A model generated the notes under the pieces. The model saw nothing but the letters and a program-made list of their open reading frames with translations. It searched no databases and was not told where the DNA came from. Below, in pieces: positions 44,966 through 57,427 of a stretch of DNA of 64,000 bases (positions within the stretch are counted from its first letter, which is position 1; every line of letters begins with the position of its first letter). This stretch comes from an uncultured Roseovarius sp. (GTDB taxonomy: Bacteria > Pseudomonadota > Alphaproteobacteria > Rhodobacterales > Rhodobacteraceae), in NCBI RefSeq assembly GCF_947259555.1, contig NZ_CAMYMD010000105.1, forward strand, positions 1-64,000, in the 5' to 3' direction. The position numbers and the translations under genes were made by a program.

Positions 44966-45856
44966 ATGCTGGACAAGCTCGAAATGTTCATTGCCGTTGC
45001 GAAGGAGGGTCATTTCGGGCGCGCGGCGGCGAATATCGGGATAACACAGCCATCGCTTTCCGCCGGCATAAAACAGCTTGAAGAGCAATTAGGCGTCCAG
45101 CTGATCTTTCGCGGCTCGCGCTATGGCGGTTTGACGCCAGAGGGGCAAAGCGCGCTGGTCTGGGCCCGGCGCATCGTGAGCGACGCACGGCAGTTGCGCG
45201 AGGAAATGCGCGCCAAGCGGCATGGACTTACCGGGCAGCTGCGGATCGCGGCCATTCCCACCGCGCTCACATGGGCCGCCCGGTTGTGCCACAGGTTCAA
45301 CCAGAAACATCCTAATGTGCGGTTCACGATCCTGTCCGGGACCTCGGTTGAGATCTTGTCCCTGCTCGACAATCTGGATGTCGATGCGGGTATCTCGTAT
45401 CTCGATAACGAGCCGATGGGGCGCGTGAGCACAGAGCCGCTCTATGAAGAGCGCTATATGCTGATCTGCGCCGAAGACAGCCCTTTTGCAGCCCGTCAGA
45501 CCGTCGGATGGGAAGAACTGGCAGGTGAGCGGCTGTGCCTTCTCACCCCCGATATGCAGAACCGGCGAATCATCAATCGCAACTTTGCGGCAGTCGATGT
45601 GACGCCCGAAGCCTGGATCGAGTCGAATTCAACGGTCGTTCTGATGGCCACGGTCGAGACAGGGGGCTGGATGACCGTTTTACCCGAGGATTCCGCACGC
45701 TTTCATGCGCGCGGCAAGGCATTGAAAATAATTCCTCTTTCCGGCCCGGCACCGGCGCACTCGGTCGGCCTCGTGGCGCCTTGGCGCGAGCCTCACACCC
45801 CCGTGTTGGAAAGCCTGCTGCGCGAGGCAAGACGGCTATCAGCAGCAAGGCGATAG
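44966..45856 (+). CDS. LysR-family regulator of the formate dehydrogenase operon
   Basis: A 296-residue LysR regulator. The HTH is visible (MFIAVAKEGHFGRAAANIGI, then TQPSLSAGIKQLEEQLGVQLI) and the effector domain begins around LRIAAIPTALTWAARL. It is transcribed toward and ends 88 nt before fdsG; the likely operator overlaps its last codons. The location and the shared palindromes indicate that it senses formate or a related signal and controls both itself and fds; this is inferred. Confidence 0.87.
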   Translation: MLDKLEMFIAVAKEGHFGRAAANIGITQPSLSAGIKQLEEQLGVQLIFRGSRYGGLTPEGQSALVWARRIVSDARQLREEMRAKRHGLTGQLRIAAIPTALTWAARLCHRFNQKHPNVRFTILSGTSVEILSLLDNLDVDAGISYLDNEPMGRVSTEPLYEERYMLICAEDSPFAARQTVGWEELAGERLCLLTPDMQNRRIINRNFAAVDVTPEAWIESNSTVVLMATVETGGWMTVLPEDSARFHARGKALKIIPLSGPAPAHSVGLVAPWREPHTPVLESLLREARRLSAARR

Positions 45857-45868
45857 CTATTTCCTATC
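45852..45868. promoter_or_regulatory. GATAG-N7-CTATC palindrome ahead of fdsG
   Basis: GATAG (45852-45856), CTATTTC spacer, CTATC (45864-45868). It overlaps the lysR stop codon and lies 76 nt upstream of fdsG. It copies the pattern before lysR. Confidence 0.65.
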
Positions 45869-45944
45869 AACTGACAGAACAACGATATTGATTACACATG
45901 GCCTTCGCTGATTGACTGGTGTCAGCAAACTTAAGAGGCCAGCC

Positions 45945-46415
45945 ATGCAAGAAACCGCGCCCAATACGGACGAGATTGACGCCGTCATCGCCCAGCATCA
46001 GCATCTGGAGGGGCCGCTTTTGCCCATTCTCCACGCGATGCAGGAAACCTTCGATCACATTCCCGACGCGGCCCACCGCCCGATTGCCGAGGCGCTCAAT
46101 ATCAGCCGGGCGGAACTGCATGGCGTGATCAGCTTCTACCATGACTTCCGTGCAAAACCTGCCGGGCGGCACGTGCTCAAGATTTGCCGGGCAGAGGCCT
46201 GTCAGGCCATGGGCGGCACCGCGTTGGCGGAGGCGACATTGGCCAAACTTGGGCTCGACTGGCACGGCACCTCGGTAAATGGCGCAGTCACGGTCGAACC
46301 GGTCTATTGCCTCGGGCTCTGTGCCTGCGCGCCCGCTGCGATGTTGGGCGATCGGGTCGTGGGCCGGGTCGATGAGGCCCGCATGGACGCACTCTTGCAG
46401 GAGGCCGGCGCATGA
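45945..46415 (+). CDS. fdsG: formate dehydrogenase gamma subunit, NuoE-like
   Basis: A 156-residue thioredoxin-like [2Fe-2S] subunit of NAD-dependent formate dehydrogenase. The cluster Cys are 81 and 86 (ICRAEAC) and 122 and 126 (YCLGLCA). The ATG at 45945 follows AGAGG. It passes electrons between FdsB and the rest of the complex. It overlaps fdsB by the ATGA motif. Confidence 0.92.
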   Translation: MQETAPNTDEIDAVIAQHQHLEGPLLPILHAMQETFDHIPDAAHRPIAEALNISRAELHGVISFYHDFRAKPAGRHVLKICRAEACQAMGGTALAEATLAKLGLDWHGTSVNGAVTVEPVYCLGLCACAPAAMLGDRVVGRVDEARMDALLQEAGA

Positions 46416-47932
46416 AGATCTACGTTCCCATGGATAGCGCCGCCAAGGCGCTTGGTGCGGATGCGGTGGCAGGGGCCCTGATCGCCGAGGCCAAGTCACG
46501 CGGCATAGAGATCGAACTGATCCGCAACGGCACGCGCGGCATGATCTGGCTGGAGCCACTGGTTGAGGTCGAGATCGACGGCGTGCGCCACGGCTTTGGT
46601 CCGGCATCCCACGACGACGCCGCTGCCATCCTTTCAGGCGATGCCGCCTGCGCGCTCGGCCCGGTCGAAGACCTCGACTGGATGAAGAAGCAGACACGGC
46701 TGACATTTGCCCGCGTCGGTGTCATCGACCCGCTCGACCTCGCGGATTATGAAGCACATGGCGGGCTTGCGGGCCTTCGTCGCGCCATCGGCATGGATGG
46801 CGCCGGGATCGTTGAGGAAGTCACCAACTCTGGCCTGCGCGGCCGGGGTGGCGCTGGCTTTCCGACGGGCATCAAGTGGAAAACCGTGCATGACGCGGAG
46901 GCCCCCCAGAAATATATCGTCTGCAACGCAGACGAAGGTGACAGCGGCACATTCGCCGACAGGATGATCATGGAGGGCGACCCCTTCACCCTGATCGAGG
47001 GCATGGCGATTGCCGGGCTGGCTGTGGGTGCGACGCGGGGCTATGTTTATCTGCGCTCGGAATACCCTGATGCGATCCGGGTGATGCGCCGCGCGGTGGA
47101 GATCGCGCGCGCTTCGGGCGTGCTCGGCGCGGATGTGCTGGGCTCAGGCCGCAGCTATGATATGGAAATCCGCGTCGGTGCCGGGGCCTATGTCTGCGGC
47201 GAGGAAACCTCGCTGCTGAACTCGCTCGAAGGCAAGCGCGGCGTGGTCCGTGCCAAGCCTCCTCTGCCCGCGCTGGAAGGGTTTCTCGGGCGGCCCACGG
47301 TTGTCAACAACGTCATCTCTCTGGCCACAGTGCCGGTCATCTTTGAAAAGGGCGCACAGCACTATGCAGATTTCGGACTAGGGCGGTCACGCGGCACCGT
47401 CACTTTGCAAATCGCGGGCAACGTGGCGCGCGGCGGGCTGTTCGAAACCGCCTTCGGCATCAGCCTTGGCGAGGTGGTGAACGATCTTGCCGGGGGCACG
47501 GCAACAGGCAACCCGGTCAAGGCGGTACAGGTTGGCGGTCCGCTCGGGGCTTATATCCCGGTCTCGAATTTCGATGCGCCCCTTGGTTATGAAGAACTGG
47601 ACGCCAAGGGCGGACTTTTGGGCCATGCCGGGCTCGTGATCTTTGATGATCGCGCCGATATGCTGCGAATGGCGCGGTTCGCGATGGAATTTTGCGCGGT
47701 CGAGAGTTGTGGCAAATGCACGCCTTGCCGGATCGGTGCGGTGCGCGGTGTCGAGACCATCGACCGGATCGCCGAGGGCGACGCGGCGGCAATCCCGCTG
47801 CTGACAGACCTGTGCGAGACGATGACAGATGGCTCACTCTGCGCGCTTGGCGGGTTCACACCCCTCCCGGTCATGTCCGCACTCACACATTTCCCCAATG
47901 ACTTCGCCACCCAAAAGGAGGCTGCCGAATGA
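46412..47932 (+). CDS. fdsB: formate dehydrogenase beta subunit, NuoF-like
   Basis: A 506-residue NADH/FMN subunit. The FMN-binding GRGGAGFPTGIKWK and NADH-binding YICNADEG-type VCNADEGDSGTFADR are seen, and the [4Fe-4S] motif ESCGKCTPCRIGAVRG is near the C-terminus. The first about 110 residues are a thioredoxin-like extension as in FdsB/HoxF-type proteins. The start and stop overlap fdsG and fdsA by 4 nt each. Confidence 0.94.
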   Translation: MKIYVPMDSAAKALGADAVAGALIAEAKSRGIEIELIRNGTRGMIWLEPLVEVEIDGVRHGFGPASHDDAAAILSGDAACALGPVEDLDWMKKQTRLTFARVGVIDPLDLADYEAHGGLAGLRRAIGMDGAGIVEEVTNSGLRGRGGAGFPTGIKWKTVHDAEAPQKYIVCNADEGDSGTFADRMIMEGDPFTLIEGMAIAGLAVGATRGYVYLRSEYPDAIRVMRRAVEIARASGVLGADVLGSGRSYDMEIRVGAGAYVCGEETSLLNSLEGKRGVVRAKPPLPALEGFLGRPTVVNNVISLATVPVIFEKGAQHYADFGLGRSRGTVTLQIAGNVARGGLFETAFGISLGEVVNDLAGGTATGNPVKAVQVGGPLGAYIPVSNFDAPLGYEELDAKGGLLGHAGLVIFDDRADMLRMARFAMEFCAVESCGKCTPCRIGAVRGVETIDRIAEGDAAAIPLLTDLCETMTDGSLCALGGFTPLPVMSALTHFPNDFATQKEAAE

Positions 47933-50838
47933 AAGATTTCATTATTCCCCCGATGGATTCGAAAAGTGACCGAGACATGGGCACGCCCGCGAAAACGGGT
48001 GCGCCGGTCACACTTGAGATCGACGGCGTGGCCGTCACCGTAGCGGAAGGTACATCCGTCATGCGCGCGGCAGCCGAGGCCGGTATTCCGGTCCCCAAGC
48101 TCTGTGCGACGGACAGCCTAGACGCGTTTGGCTCCTGTCGGCTCTGCGTGGTCGAAATCGAGGGACGGCGCGGTACGCCCGCCTCCTGCACGACGCCCGT
48201 CGCGCCCGGTATGGTGGTACATACCGGCTCGTCCAAGGTGCGCAAGATCCGCCGTGGCGTGATGGAGCTCTATATTTCCGACCACCCACTCGATTGCCTG
48301 ACCTGCGCGGCCAACGGCGATTGCGAGTTGCAGGATATGGCGGGGGCGGTGGGCCTGCGCGATGTGCGTTATGAGGCCCCTGAAAATGGCAGTCTGGTTA
48401 ACCATTTCGAGGCCCGCAACACCAGCGGAGAGTCCAATCCCGAGTGGCTGCCCAAAGATGACAGCAACCCTTATTTCTCTTATGATCCCAGTAAATGCAT
48501 CGTCTGCAATCGCTGCGTTCGCGCCTGCGAAGAGGTTCAGGGGACATTTGCATTGACGATCCAGGGTCGTGGGTTTGACAGCCGGGTATCAGCTGGCAAC
48601 GCAGACGACGACTTTCTTGGCTCCGATTGCGTAAGCTGCGGTGCCTGTGTTCAGGCCTGCCCGACCGCGACCTTGCAGGAGAAATCCATTATCGAGATGG
48701 GAACGCCCGACCGGTCGGTCGTGACGACTTGCGCCTATTGCGGCGTCGGCTGTTCGTTCAAAGCCGAAATGAACGGTGACGAGTTGGTGCGCATGGTGCC
48801 CTACAAGCATGGCAAGGCCAATCGCGGGCATAGCTGCGTCAAGGGCCGTTTTGCCTATGGCTACGCCCACCACAAGGACCGCATTCTCAAGCCGATGATC
48901 CGCGACCGGATCGACGAGCCATGGCGCGAGGTCGAGTGGGATGAGGCGCTCAGCTTTGCCGCCAAGCGGATGCGCGGGCTTCAGGAGCAATATGGCAAAA
49001 AATCCATTGGCGTAATCACGTCCTCGCGCTGCACCAACGAAGAAACCTACCTCGTGCAAAAACTGGCCCGGGCGGTGTTTGGCAACAACAACACCGACAC
49101 CTGTGCACGGGTCTGTCATTCGCCCACCGGCTACGGGCTGGGGCAGACATTCGGCACCTCTGCGGGCACGCAGGATTTCGATAGCGTCGAGCAGACCGAC
49201 GTGGTGGTGGTAATCGGCGCGAACCCGACCGATGGCCACCCGGTCTTTGCCTCACGGTTGAAAAAGCGGCTACGGGCGGGCGCAAAACTGATCGTCGTAG
49301 ACCCGCGCCGCATCGATCTGGTGAAATCGCCGCATGTTTCAGCGGCCCATCACCTGCCGCTGCGTCCGGGCACCAATGTTGCCGTGGTCAGTGCGCTCGC
49401 ACATGTGATCGTGACCGAGGGTTTGATGGACGAGGCGTTCATCCGCGAGCGCTGCGATTGGGACGAATTCCAGCATTACGCCGAGTTCATCAGCAACCCC
49501 CGCCATTCCCCCGAGGCCACGGAACTTCTGACCGGGGTTCCCTCGGCCGAACTACGCGCCGCAGCCCGCCTTTATGCCCAAGGTGGCAACGGCGCCATCT
49601 ACTATGGCCTCGGCGTGACCGAGCATTCCCAAGGCTCGACCACGGTGATGGGAATCGCAAATCTCGCCATGCTCACCGGCAACATGGGGCGGCCCGGCGT
49701 CGGCGTGAACCCGTTGCGCGGTCAGAACAACGTGCAGGGTGCCTGCGACATGGGCTCTTTCCCGCATGAACTGCCCGGCTACCGGCACGTCAAGGGTCCG
49801 GAGGTGCGCAAGGTATTCGAGGAAACCTGGGGCGTGGAAATCGACGCAGAGCCCGGCCTGCGCATTCCCAACATGCTCGATGCCGCGGTCGATGGCACCT
49901 TCAAAGGGCTATACTGCCAAGGCGAGGACATCCTGCAATCAGACCCTGACACCAAGCATGTGGCAGCGGGTCTGGCAGCGATGGAATGTGTCATCGTGCA
50001 TGACCTCTTTCTCAACGAGACCGCGAATTACGCGCATGTGTTCCTGCCCGGCTCGACCTTTCTTGAAAAAGACGGGACCTTCACCAATGCCGAGCGCCGC
50101 ATCAACCGCGTGCGCAAGGTGATGGAGCCGCTCAACGGCTATGCCGACTGGGAGATCACCCAGATGCTCGCGCAGGCCATGGGGGCGGATTGGAGCTACA
50201 GCCACCCCGCCCGGATCATGGAGGAGATCGCGGCAACGACGCCCTCGTTCGCCGGGGTGGATTACGCGCTGCTGGAAGAGAAAGGCAGCGTTCAATGGCC
50301 TTGCAACGAGGCCCATCCCGAGGGCATGCCGCTGATGCATGTCGACGGCTTCATGCGCGGCAAGGGGCGGTTCATCGTCACGGAATACGTGGCCACCGAC
50401 GAGAAAACCGGCCCACGCTTCCCGCTGTTGCTGACCACCGGGCGTATTCTCAGTCAGTATAACGTCGGCGCCCAGACAAGGCGTACCGACAACGTGGTCT
50501 GGCACGAGGAGGACCTGCTGGAGATCCATCCCCATGATGCCGAGGTGCGTGGGCTGAAAGATGGCGATTGGGTGCGACTGGCCAGCCGCGCGGGCGAGAC
50601 CACACTGCGCGCAAAGCTGACCGACCGCGTAAGCCCAGGTGTCGTCTACACCACCTTCCACCACCCGGATACGCAGGCCAATGTGATCACCACCGACTAT
50701 TCCGACTGGGCCACCAACTGCCCCGAATACAAGGTCACGGCGGTGCAGATCAGCCTGTCCAATGGACCGACGGACTGGCAGGAAGATTATGCCGCGCAGG
50801 CGGCACAGGCGCGGCGTATCTTGCCCGCGGCAGAGTGA
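47929..50838 (+). CDS. fdsA: formate dehydrogenase alpha subunit, Mo-bis-PGD
   Basis: A 969-residue catalytic subunit that oxidises formate to CO2. N-terminal [2Fe-2S] ligands are Cys59, 70, 73, 87; then His119/Cys123/Cys126/Cys132, two ferredoxin-type clusters (Cys190/193/196/200 and 234/237/240/244) and the cluster near the cofactor (Cys268/271/275/303). The Mo ligand is Cys396 in ARVCHSPT, so it is not a selenoenzyme. The final third is the molydopterin-dinucleotide-binding domain (GRILSQYNVGAQTRRTDNVV). It overlaps fdsB and fdhD. Confidence 0.95.
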   Translation: MKDFIIPPMDSKSDRDMGTPAKTGAPVTLEIDGVAVTVAEGTSVMRAAAEAGIPVPKLCATDSLDAFGSCRLCVVEIEGRRGTPASCTTPVAPGMVVHTGSSKVRKIRRGVMELYISDHPLDCLTCAANGDCELQDMAGAVGLRDVRYEAPENGSLVNHFEARNTSGESNPEWLPKDDSNPYFSYDPSKCIVCNRCVRACEEVQGTFALTIQGRGFDSRVSAGNADDDFLGSDCVSCGACVQACPTATLQEKSIIEMGTPDRSVVTTCAYCGVGCSFKAEMNGDELVRMVPYKHGKANRGHSCVKGRFAYGYAHHKDRILKPMIRDRIDEPWREVEWDEALSFAAKRMRGLQEQYGKKSIGVITSSRCTNEETYLVQKLARAVFGNNNTDTCARVCHSPTGYGLGQTFGTSAGTQDFDSVEQTDVVVVIGANPTDGHPVFASRLKKRLRAGAKLIVVDPRRIDLVKSPHVSAAHHLPLRPGTNVAVVSALAHVIVTEGLMDEAFIRERCDWDEFQHYAEFISNPRHSPEATELLTGVPSAELRAAARLYAQGGNGAIYYGLGVTEHSQGSTTVMGIANLAMLTGNMGRPGVGVNPLRGQNNVQGACDMGSFPHELPGYRHVKGPEVRKVFEETWGVEIDAEPGLRIPNMLDAAVDGTFKGLYCQGEDILQSDPDTKHVAAGLAAMECVIVHDLFLNETANYAHVFLPGSTFLEKDGTFTNAERRINRVRKVMEPLNGYADWEITQMLAQAMGADWSYSHPARIMEEIAATTPSFAGVDYALLEEKGSVQWPCNEAHPEGMPLMHVDGFMRGKGRFIVTEYVATDEKTGPRFPLLLTTGRILSQYNVGAQTRRTDNVVWHEEDLLEIHPHDAEVRGLKDGDWVRLASRAGETTLRAKLTDRVSPGVVYTTFHHPDTQANVITTDYSDWATNCPEYKVTAVQISLSNGPTDWQEDYAAQAAQARRILPAAE

Positions 50839-51668
50839 TGGCAATGGGCTTTTCTCCCACCCAGAGCCGACCGGGCCTCTCGGTGCAGGCAGAGGGGGCG
50901 CGCCGCGTCACCCGAAGCCTGCCCGACGAGGTTCCGGTGGCCCTCGTCTTTGACGGCACGACACACGCCGTGATGATGGCGACACCTGATGATATTGCCG
51001 ATTTCGCCCATGGGTTCGCATTAACAGAGGGCATTGTAACCGACTCCGAGCAAGTCGAGGACTTCGAGATCGTTGAGCATGAACGAGGGATCGAGGCGCG
51101 GTTTTGGTTGCGCGAGGACAGGCAGGACGCTCTCACAGCCCGCCGCAGGTTCATGGCCGGGCCGGTGGGGTGTGGCCTGTGTGGCATCGACAGCCTCGAA
51201 CAGGCAATTCGCCCCCTGCCCCGAGTCGCACCGCATGGTCCCACCTTCTCGCCGCTCCAGATTGCGCGCGCAACCGATGCACTCCGCGACAGTCAACCGC
51301 TTCATGACCTGACCCACGCCACCCACGCCGCCGGTTTCATCCTGCCAGGCGAAGCCATGCCGCGTGTCGTCAGAGAAGATGTCGGTCGGCACAATGCCCT
51401 CGACAAGCTCATCGGCGCGCTGCTCAAATCCGGCATCGATCCGTCAACAGGAGCCGTCGTCATGACCAGCCGCCTGTCTGTCGAACTCGTGCAAAAATGC
51501 GCCATGGCCGGCTGCGCCGTTCTGATCGCCGTCTCGGCCCCCACGGCGCATGCGCTGCGTCTCGCCGAAACCTCGGGCATCACCCTCGCCGCCTTTGCAC
51601 GCCAAGGCGGCTTCGACCTATATTCCCATCCCCATCGCATCACAGACGAGGTTCACGATGTCGCCTGA
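50838..51668 (+). CDS. fdhD: FdhD sulfurtransferase (FdsC)
   Basis: A 276-residue FdhD-family protein that inserts sulfur into the Mo cofactor of formate dehydrogenase. The Cys-x2-Cys motif is GCGLCG (Cys112, Cys115), as expected. The end has DVGRHNALDKLIG and GFDLYSHPHRI. Its ATG overlaps the fdsA stop (TGATG), so it is translated with the enzyme; in this gene order it is also called fdsC. Confidence 0.93.
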   Translation: MAMGFSPTQSRPGLSVQAEGARRVTRSLPDEVPVALVFDGTTHAVMMATPDDIADFAHGFALTEGIVTDSEQVEDFEIVEHERGIEARFWLREDRQDALTARRRFMAGPVGCGLCGIDSLEQAIRPLPRVAPHGPTFSPLQIARATDALRDSQPLHDLTHATHAAGFILPGEAMPRVVREDVGRHNALDKLIGALLKSGIDPSTGAVVMTSRLSVELVQKCAMAGCAVLIAVSAPTAHALRLAETSGITLAAFARQGGFDLYSHPHRITDEVHDVA

Positions 51669-51882
51669 AAAAATGGTCCATATGGCCAACCAGATCGCAA
51701 CGTTTTTCAAGACTCAGCCCGGAGACGATCAGGCGGACAGGATCGCGGCCCACCTCAGTGACTTCTGGGAGCCGCGCATGCTCGATCAGTTGCACGCCCA
51801 TGTTGTAGCGGGAGGCGCAGGGTTGGATGATTTGGTGATCTCCGCAGAAGCCAGAATCGCAGGCGAACGCGAAAGCGCCTGA
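51658..51882 (+). CDS. fdsD: formate dehydrogenase delta subunit
   Basis: A 74-residue helical protein, MSPEKMVHMANQIATFFKTQ onwards with HLSDFWEPRM. It is the small delta subunit found in fdsGBACD operons and needed for an active enzyme in some species. It overlaps the fdhD end by 11 nt and closes the operon. Confidence 0.88.
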   Translation: MSPEKMVHMANQIATFFKTQPGDDQADRIAAHLSDFWEPRMLDQLHAHVVAGGAGLDDLVISAEARIAGERESA

Positions 51883-51888
51883 ACGGGA

Positions 51889-52242
51889 TCAGTAAACGTC
51901 CTGCCAGTCATCCTCGTGGAAGACGTCGCCGATGGCCATCCACCGGACCCGCACCCGCGCAATTCGGGTGTCACCCCATGTCCTGAACACGACATCAAAG
52001 CCCTCGCGCGTTATCAGTTCTGCGGAAACATCCGCGCGGGCATTCGTGGCGCTATCCATATCCCATAGCGAAAGGGCAACATGCACAGCGGGTTCTGATT
52101 TGAATGGCGTGCCAAATTCAACCGTTTTGCGCCGCTCGCGCGAGCCGGATCCGGTCCACATATCTCCGCCATCGGCATAATCCGAAAACAGGATATCGTC
52201 GCCCTGTTCAATTCCGATCGCCTGGTTAATCAGAAACTTCAT
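51889..52242 (-). CDS. H-type lectin domain protein
   Basis: A 117-residue protein that fits the H-type lectin domain: TVEFGTPFKSEPAVHVALSL, then ADVSAELITREGFDVVFRTW and a C-terminal VRWMAIGD. The fold is a six-stranded beta-sandwich that in eukaryotic homologues binds GalNAc. There is no signal peptide. It is tail-to-tail with fdsD, 6 nt between stops, and behind the terminator of the ATP synthase operon. Its role in a bacterium is unknown. Confidence 0.75.
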   Translation of the reverse strand: MKFLINQAIGIEQGDDILFSDYADGGDMWTGSGSRERRKTVEFGTPFKSEPAVHVALSLWDMDSATNARADVSAELITREGFDVVFRTWGDTRIARVRVRWMAIGDVFHEDDWQDVY

Positions 52243-52308
52243 TCTATGCCTTCCGACCCTCGGCCTTTCTTACTATGCGCATCCGGCAAAATTGAGAACC
52301 AAAAATTA

Positions 52309-52335
52309 AAAAAGGGCCGTGCTACGGCCCCTTTT
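52309..52335 (-). terminator. terminator of the ATP synthase operon
   Basis: GGGCCGT (52314-52320), a GCT loop and ACGGCCC (52324-52330), flanked by A- and T-rich tracts. On the minus strand it is followed by TTTTTT, so it is a textbook rho-independent terminator 30 nt after atpC. Confidence 0.85.
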
Positions 52336-52364
52336 CATTACCATTGATCCATGGGCGACGCGTA

Positions 52365-52790
52365 TCAGTTCGCCGAAAGACCGATATGATCGCCAATCGC
52401 GACCATGTCTGACAAGAGCTTGGCCGCCTCATCGACCGGGCCCGGCTCGTTGACAAATGTCTCCTGCGCATGTGCCAGCTTGTCGGTCGCCGCATTCACC
52501 ATCGCCTTATAGGCATCCTGCGTCATGTCCTCACGCGCGACGGCCTGCTCTGCGAGAACCGAAATGCTCGACCCACTGATCTCTGCAAAACCACCGGTCA
52601 CGACATACTCCTTGTCGCCTTCAGGTCCTGAAACTCGCACGATACCTGGGCGAAGCGTGGTGATGAGCGGGGCGTGATCGGCCATCGCCGTCAGGTTGCC
52701 CTCGGCGCCCGGAATGCTCACTTCACGCGCGGCAACCGATGCCAAGAGCCGCTCGGGGCTCACGAGATCGAATTGAACTGTGTCAGCCAT
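52365..52790 (-). CDS. atpC: F1 ATP synthase epsilon subunit
   Basis: A 141-residue protein that forms the rotor stalk with gamma. It has the beta-sandwich domain ([45 protein letters not shown]) and a shorter C-terminal helical region. Length fits alphaproteobacteria. It is the last gene of atpHAGDC. Confidence 0.93.
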   Translation of the reverse strand: MADTVQFDLVSPERLLASVAAREVSIPGAEGNLTAMADHAPLITTLRPGIVRVSGPEGDKEYVVTGGFAEISGSSISVLAEQAVAREDMTQDAYKAMVNAATDKLAHAQETFVNEPGPVDEAAKLLSDMVAIGDHIGLSAN

Positions 52791-52841
52791 CTTGGCCTCC
52801 TTCTGGGGCAGAGAAGGTGGGGCTCAAGCCCCACCCCATCA

Positions 52842-55161
<2,320 letters not shown>

Positions 55162-55176
55162 TGCCTTATCTCCCCC

Positions 55177-56715
55177 TTACGCGAAATCAGCGGCGAATTC
55201 GTCCAGCGCGGCCTTGATCTTGTCCTCGGCCTCACCCTTGATCTTGGGATCTTCCGTCGTGATGTGATCCAGCAGATCCTGATGCTTGCCACGCAGGTGC
55301 TTGAGCAGACCCTGCTCGTAGCGGCCCACATCGCCAACCTTGATCTTGTCCAGATAGCCCTTGGTGCCGGCATAGATGACGCAGACGATCTCGGCATTGG
55401 TGAGCGGCGAATACTGCGGCTGCTTCATCAACTCGGTCAGACGCGCACCCCGGTTCAGCAACTGCTGCGTCGCCGCGTCGAGGTCAGAGCCAAACTGCGC
55501 AAAGGCCGCCATCTCGCGGTACTGCGCAAGCTCCAGCTTCACCGGACCGGCAACCGACTTCATCGCGTTGGTCTGGGCCGAAGAGCCCACACGCGACACC
55601 GACAGACCGGTATTCACGGCGGGGCGGATACCCTGATAGAACAGTTCCGTCTCAAGGAAGATCTGACCGTCGGTGATCGAGATCACGTTGGTCGGAATAA
55701 AGGCCGACACGTCGCCACCCTGGGTTTCAATGATCGGCAGAGCCGTCAGCGAGCCTGCACCATTGTCCTCGTTGAGCTTCGCGGAGCGCTCCAACAGGCG
55801 GGAGTGGAGGTAGAACACGTCACCCGGATAGGCTTCACGGCCGGGCGGGCGACGCAGCAGAAGCGACATCTGGCGATAGGCCACGGCCTGTTTCGACAGG
55901 TCATCATAGACGATCAGCGCGTGACGGCCATTGTCGCGGAAATGCTCTGCCATCGCGGTCGCCGAATAGGGCGCGAGGAACTGCATCGGCGCCGGGTCGG
56001 ATGCGGTGGCGGCCACGACGATGGAATATTCGATGGCGCCGCTCTCTTCGAGCTTCTTCACCAGCTGTGCCACGGTCGAACGCTTTTGACCCACGGCCAC
56101 GTAGACGCAATAGAGTTTCTTGCTCTCGTCGTCGCCTGCGGCCTCGTTGTAGATCTTCTGGTTGAGGATCGCGTCGAGCGCCACGGCGGTCTTGCCGGTC
56201 TGACGGTCGCCAATAATCAGCTCGCGCTGGCCACGGCCGATCGGGATCATCGCGTCCACCGACTTGAGGCCGGTCGCCATCGGCTCGTGCACCGATTTAC
56301 GCGGGATGATGCCGGGGGCTTTCACATCGGCCAGACCACGGGTTTTCGTCTTGATCGGGCCCTTGCCGTCGAGCGGGTTGCCGAGGCCGTCCACGACGCG
56401 GCCCAACAGTTCGTCGCCGATTGGCACGTCGACGATGGACTTGGTGCGCTTGACGGTGTCGCCTTCCTTGATGTCACGGTCGGAACCGAAAATCACGACG
56501 CCGACATTGTCCGCCTCGAGGTTCAGCGCCATGCCCATGATCGAGCCCGGAAACTCGACAAGCTCACCGGCCTGAACATTGTCCAGCCCGTGAACCCGTG
56601 CGATCCCGTCACCCACTGAGAGAACCCGGCCAATCTCAGCGACTTCGGCGTCTTGGCCGAAATTCTTGATCTGGTCCTTCAGGATCGCAGAAATCTCTGC
56701 TGCTTGGATACCCAT
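55177..56715 (-). CDS. atpA: F1 ATP synthase alpha subunit
   Basis: A 512-residue non-catalytic nucleotide-binding subunit. It starts [20 protein letters not shown] and has Walker A GDRQTGKT, the [20 protein letters not shown] segment, and the [10 protein letters not shown] region. The start is immediately after the atpH stop, which suggests coupling. Confidence 0.97.
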   Translation of the reverse strand: MGIQAAEISAILKDQIKNFGQDAEVAEIGRVLSVGDGIARVHGLDNVQAGELVEFPGSIMGMALNLEADNVGVVIFGSDRDIKEGDTVKRTKSIVDVPIGDELLGRVVDGLGNPLDGKGPIKTKTRGLADVKAPGIIPRKSVHEPMATGLKSVDAMIPIGRGQRELIIGDRQTGKTAVALDAILNQKIYNEAAGDDESKKLYCVYVAVGQKRSTVAQLVKKLEESGAIEYSIVVAATASDPAPMQFLAPYSATAMAEHFRDNGRHALIVYDDLSKQAVAYRQMSLLLRRPPGREAYPGDVFYLHSRLLERSAKLNEDNGAGSLTALPIIETQGGDVSAFIPTNVISITDGQIFLETELFYQGIRPAVNTGLSVSRVGSSAQTNAMKSVAGPVKLELAQYREMAAFAQFGSDLDAATQQLLNRGARLTELMKQPQYSPLTNAEIVCVIYAGTKGYLDKIKVGDVGRYEQGLLKHLRGKHQDLLDHITTEDPKIKGEAEDKIKAALDEFAADFA

Positions 56716-57276
56716 TTATCCGACCTCTTTCATTGCATTCTGGAGGGAATCGAGCTTGGAGCGGATCGACGTGTCGATCATCTTCGAGCCCATCTTGACG
56801 ACAAGACCGCCGATGAGACTTTCATCAACGGTCGCATTTATTTTCACATCCTTGCCGACGCGCGCCTTGAGCGTCTTGGCCAATTTGTCGGCCTGTGCCT
56901 TGGTCAAGGCCTTGGCAGTGGTCACATTCGCGCTGACCTCGCCCTTATCTTCGGCGATCATCGCGTCGAGCTGCGCAATCATCTGCGGCAACACGAAAAG
57001 CCGCCGCTTTTGAGCCATGAGCGCCAGACCGTTCTGCAGTTCGGTGCAGAGTTGCATCTTTGTTGCCACGGCATTGATCGCAGCGCCCTGCTCGTTGCGG
57101 CTAAGCACCGGAGAGGCGATCACCGCCGCGAGATCGTCGCTCTCGTGCAGTGCTTGCGACAAGTCAGTGAGATTGGATTCGAGCTTGGCCAAACCCTTGG
57201 CCTCTTTCGAAAGCTCAAAAATCGCAGTGGCATAGCGCGCGGCAATGCCAGAAGAGATCGAAGCTGGTTCGGACAC
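56716..57276 (-). CDS. atpH: F1 ATP synthase delta subunit
   Basis: A 186-residue peripheral stalk subunit, first gene of the operon. GTG at 57276 is taken as the start (GAAGGGTGG upstream) and gives [20 protein letters not shown] with the family's length. The C-terminal [20 protein letters not shown] is the conserved end. No F0 genes are next to it, as is normal for alphaproteobacteria. Confidence 0.92.
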   Translation of the reverse strand: MSEPASISSGIAARYATAIFELSKEAKGLAKLESNLTDLSQALHESDDLAAVIASPVLSRNEQGAAINAVATKMQLCTELQNGLALMAQKRRLFVLPQMIAQLDAMIAEDKGEVSANVTTAKALTKAQADKLAKTLKARVGKDVKINATVDESLIGGLVVKMGSKMIDTSIRSKLDSLQNAMKEVG

Positions 57277-57427
57277 GTCCACCCTTCCGATAATCTGGCC
57301 CCGGTTCGTTCGAGGTGACGCAGGGTCACATCCGGGGGCGTTGATACACGATGAAACTCTCGAAACACCGAAATTCGGCTGGGGTGTAGCAGAGCCTTCC
57401 CGAGCGGGCAAGCCGCTTGAGAACTAT

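Noticed and set aside
49129..49131. Possible selenocysteine codon (TGA) in the formate dehydrogenase active site
   Set aside because: The active-site codon in ARVCHSPT encodes Cys (TGT/TGC), not TGA; no selenocysteine is involved.
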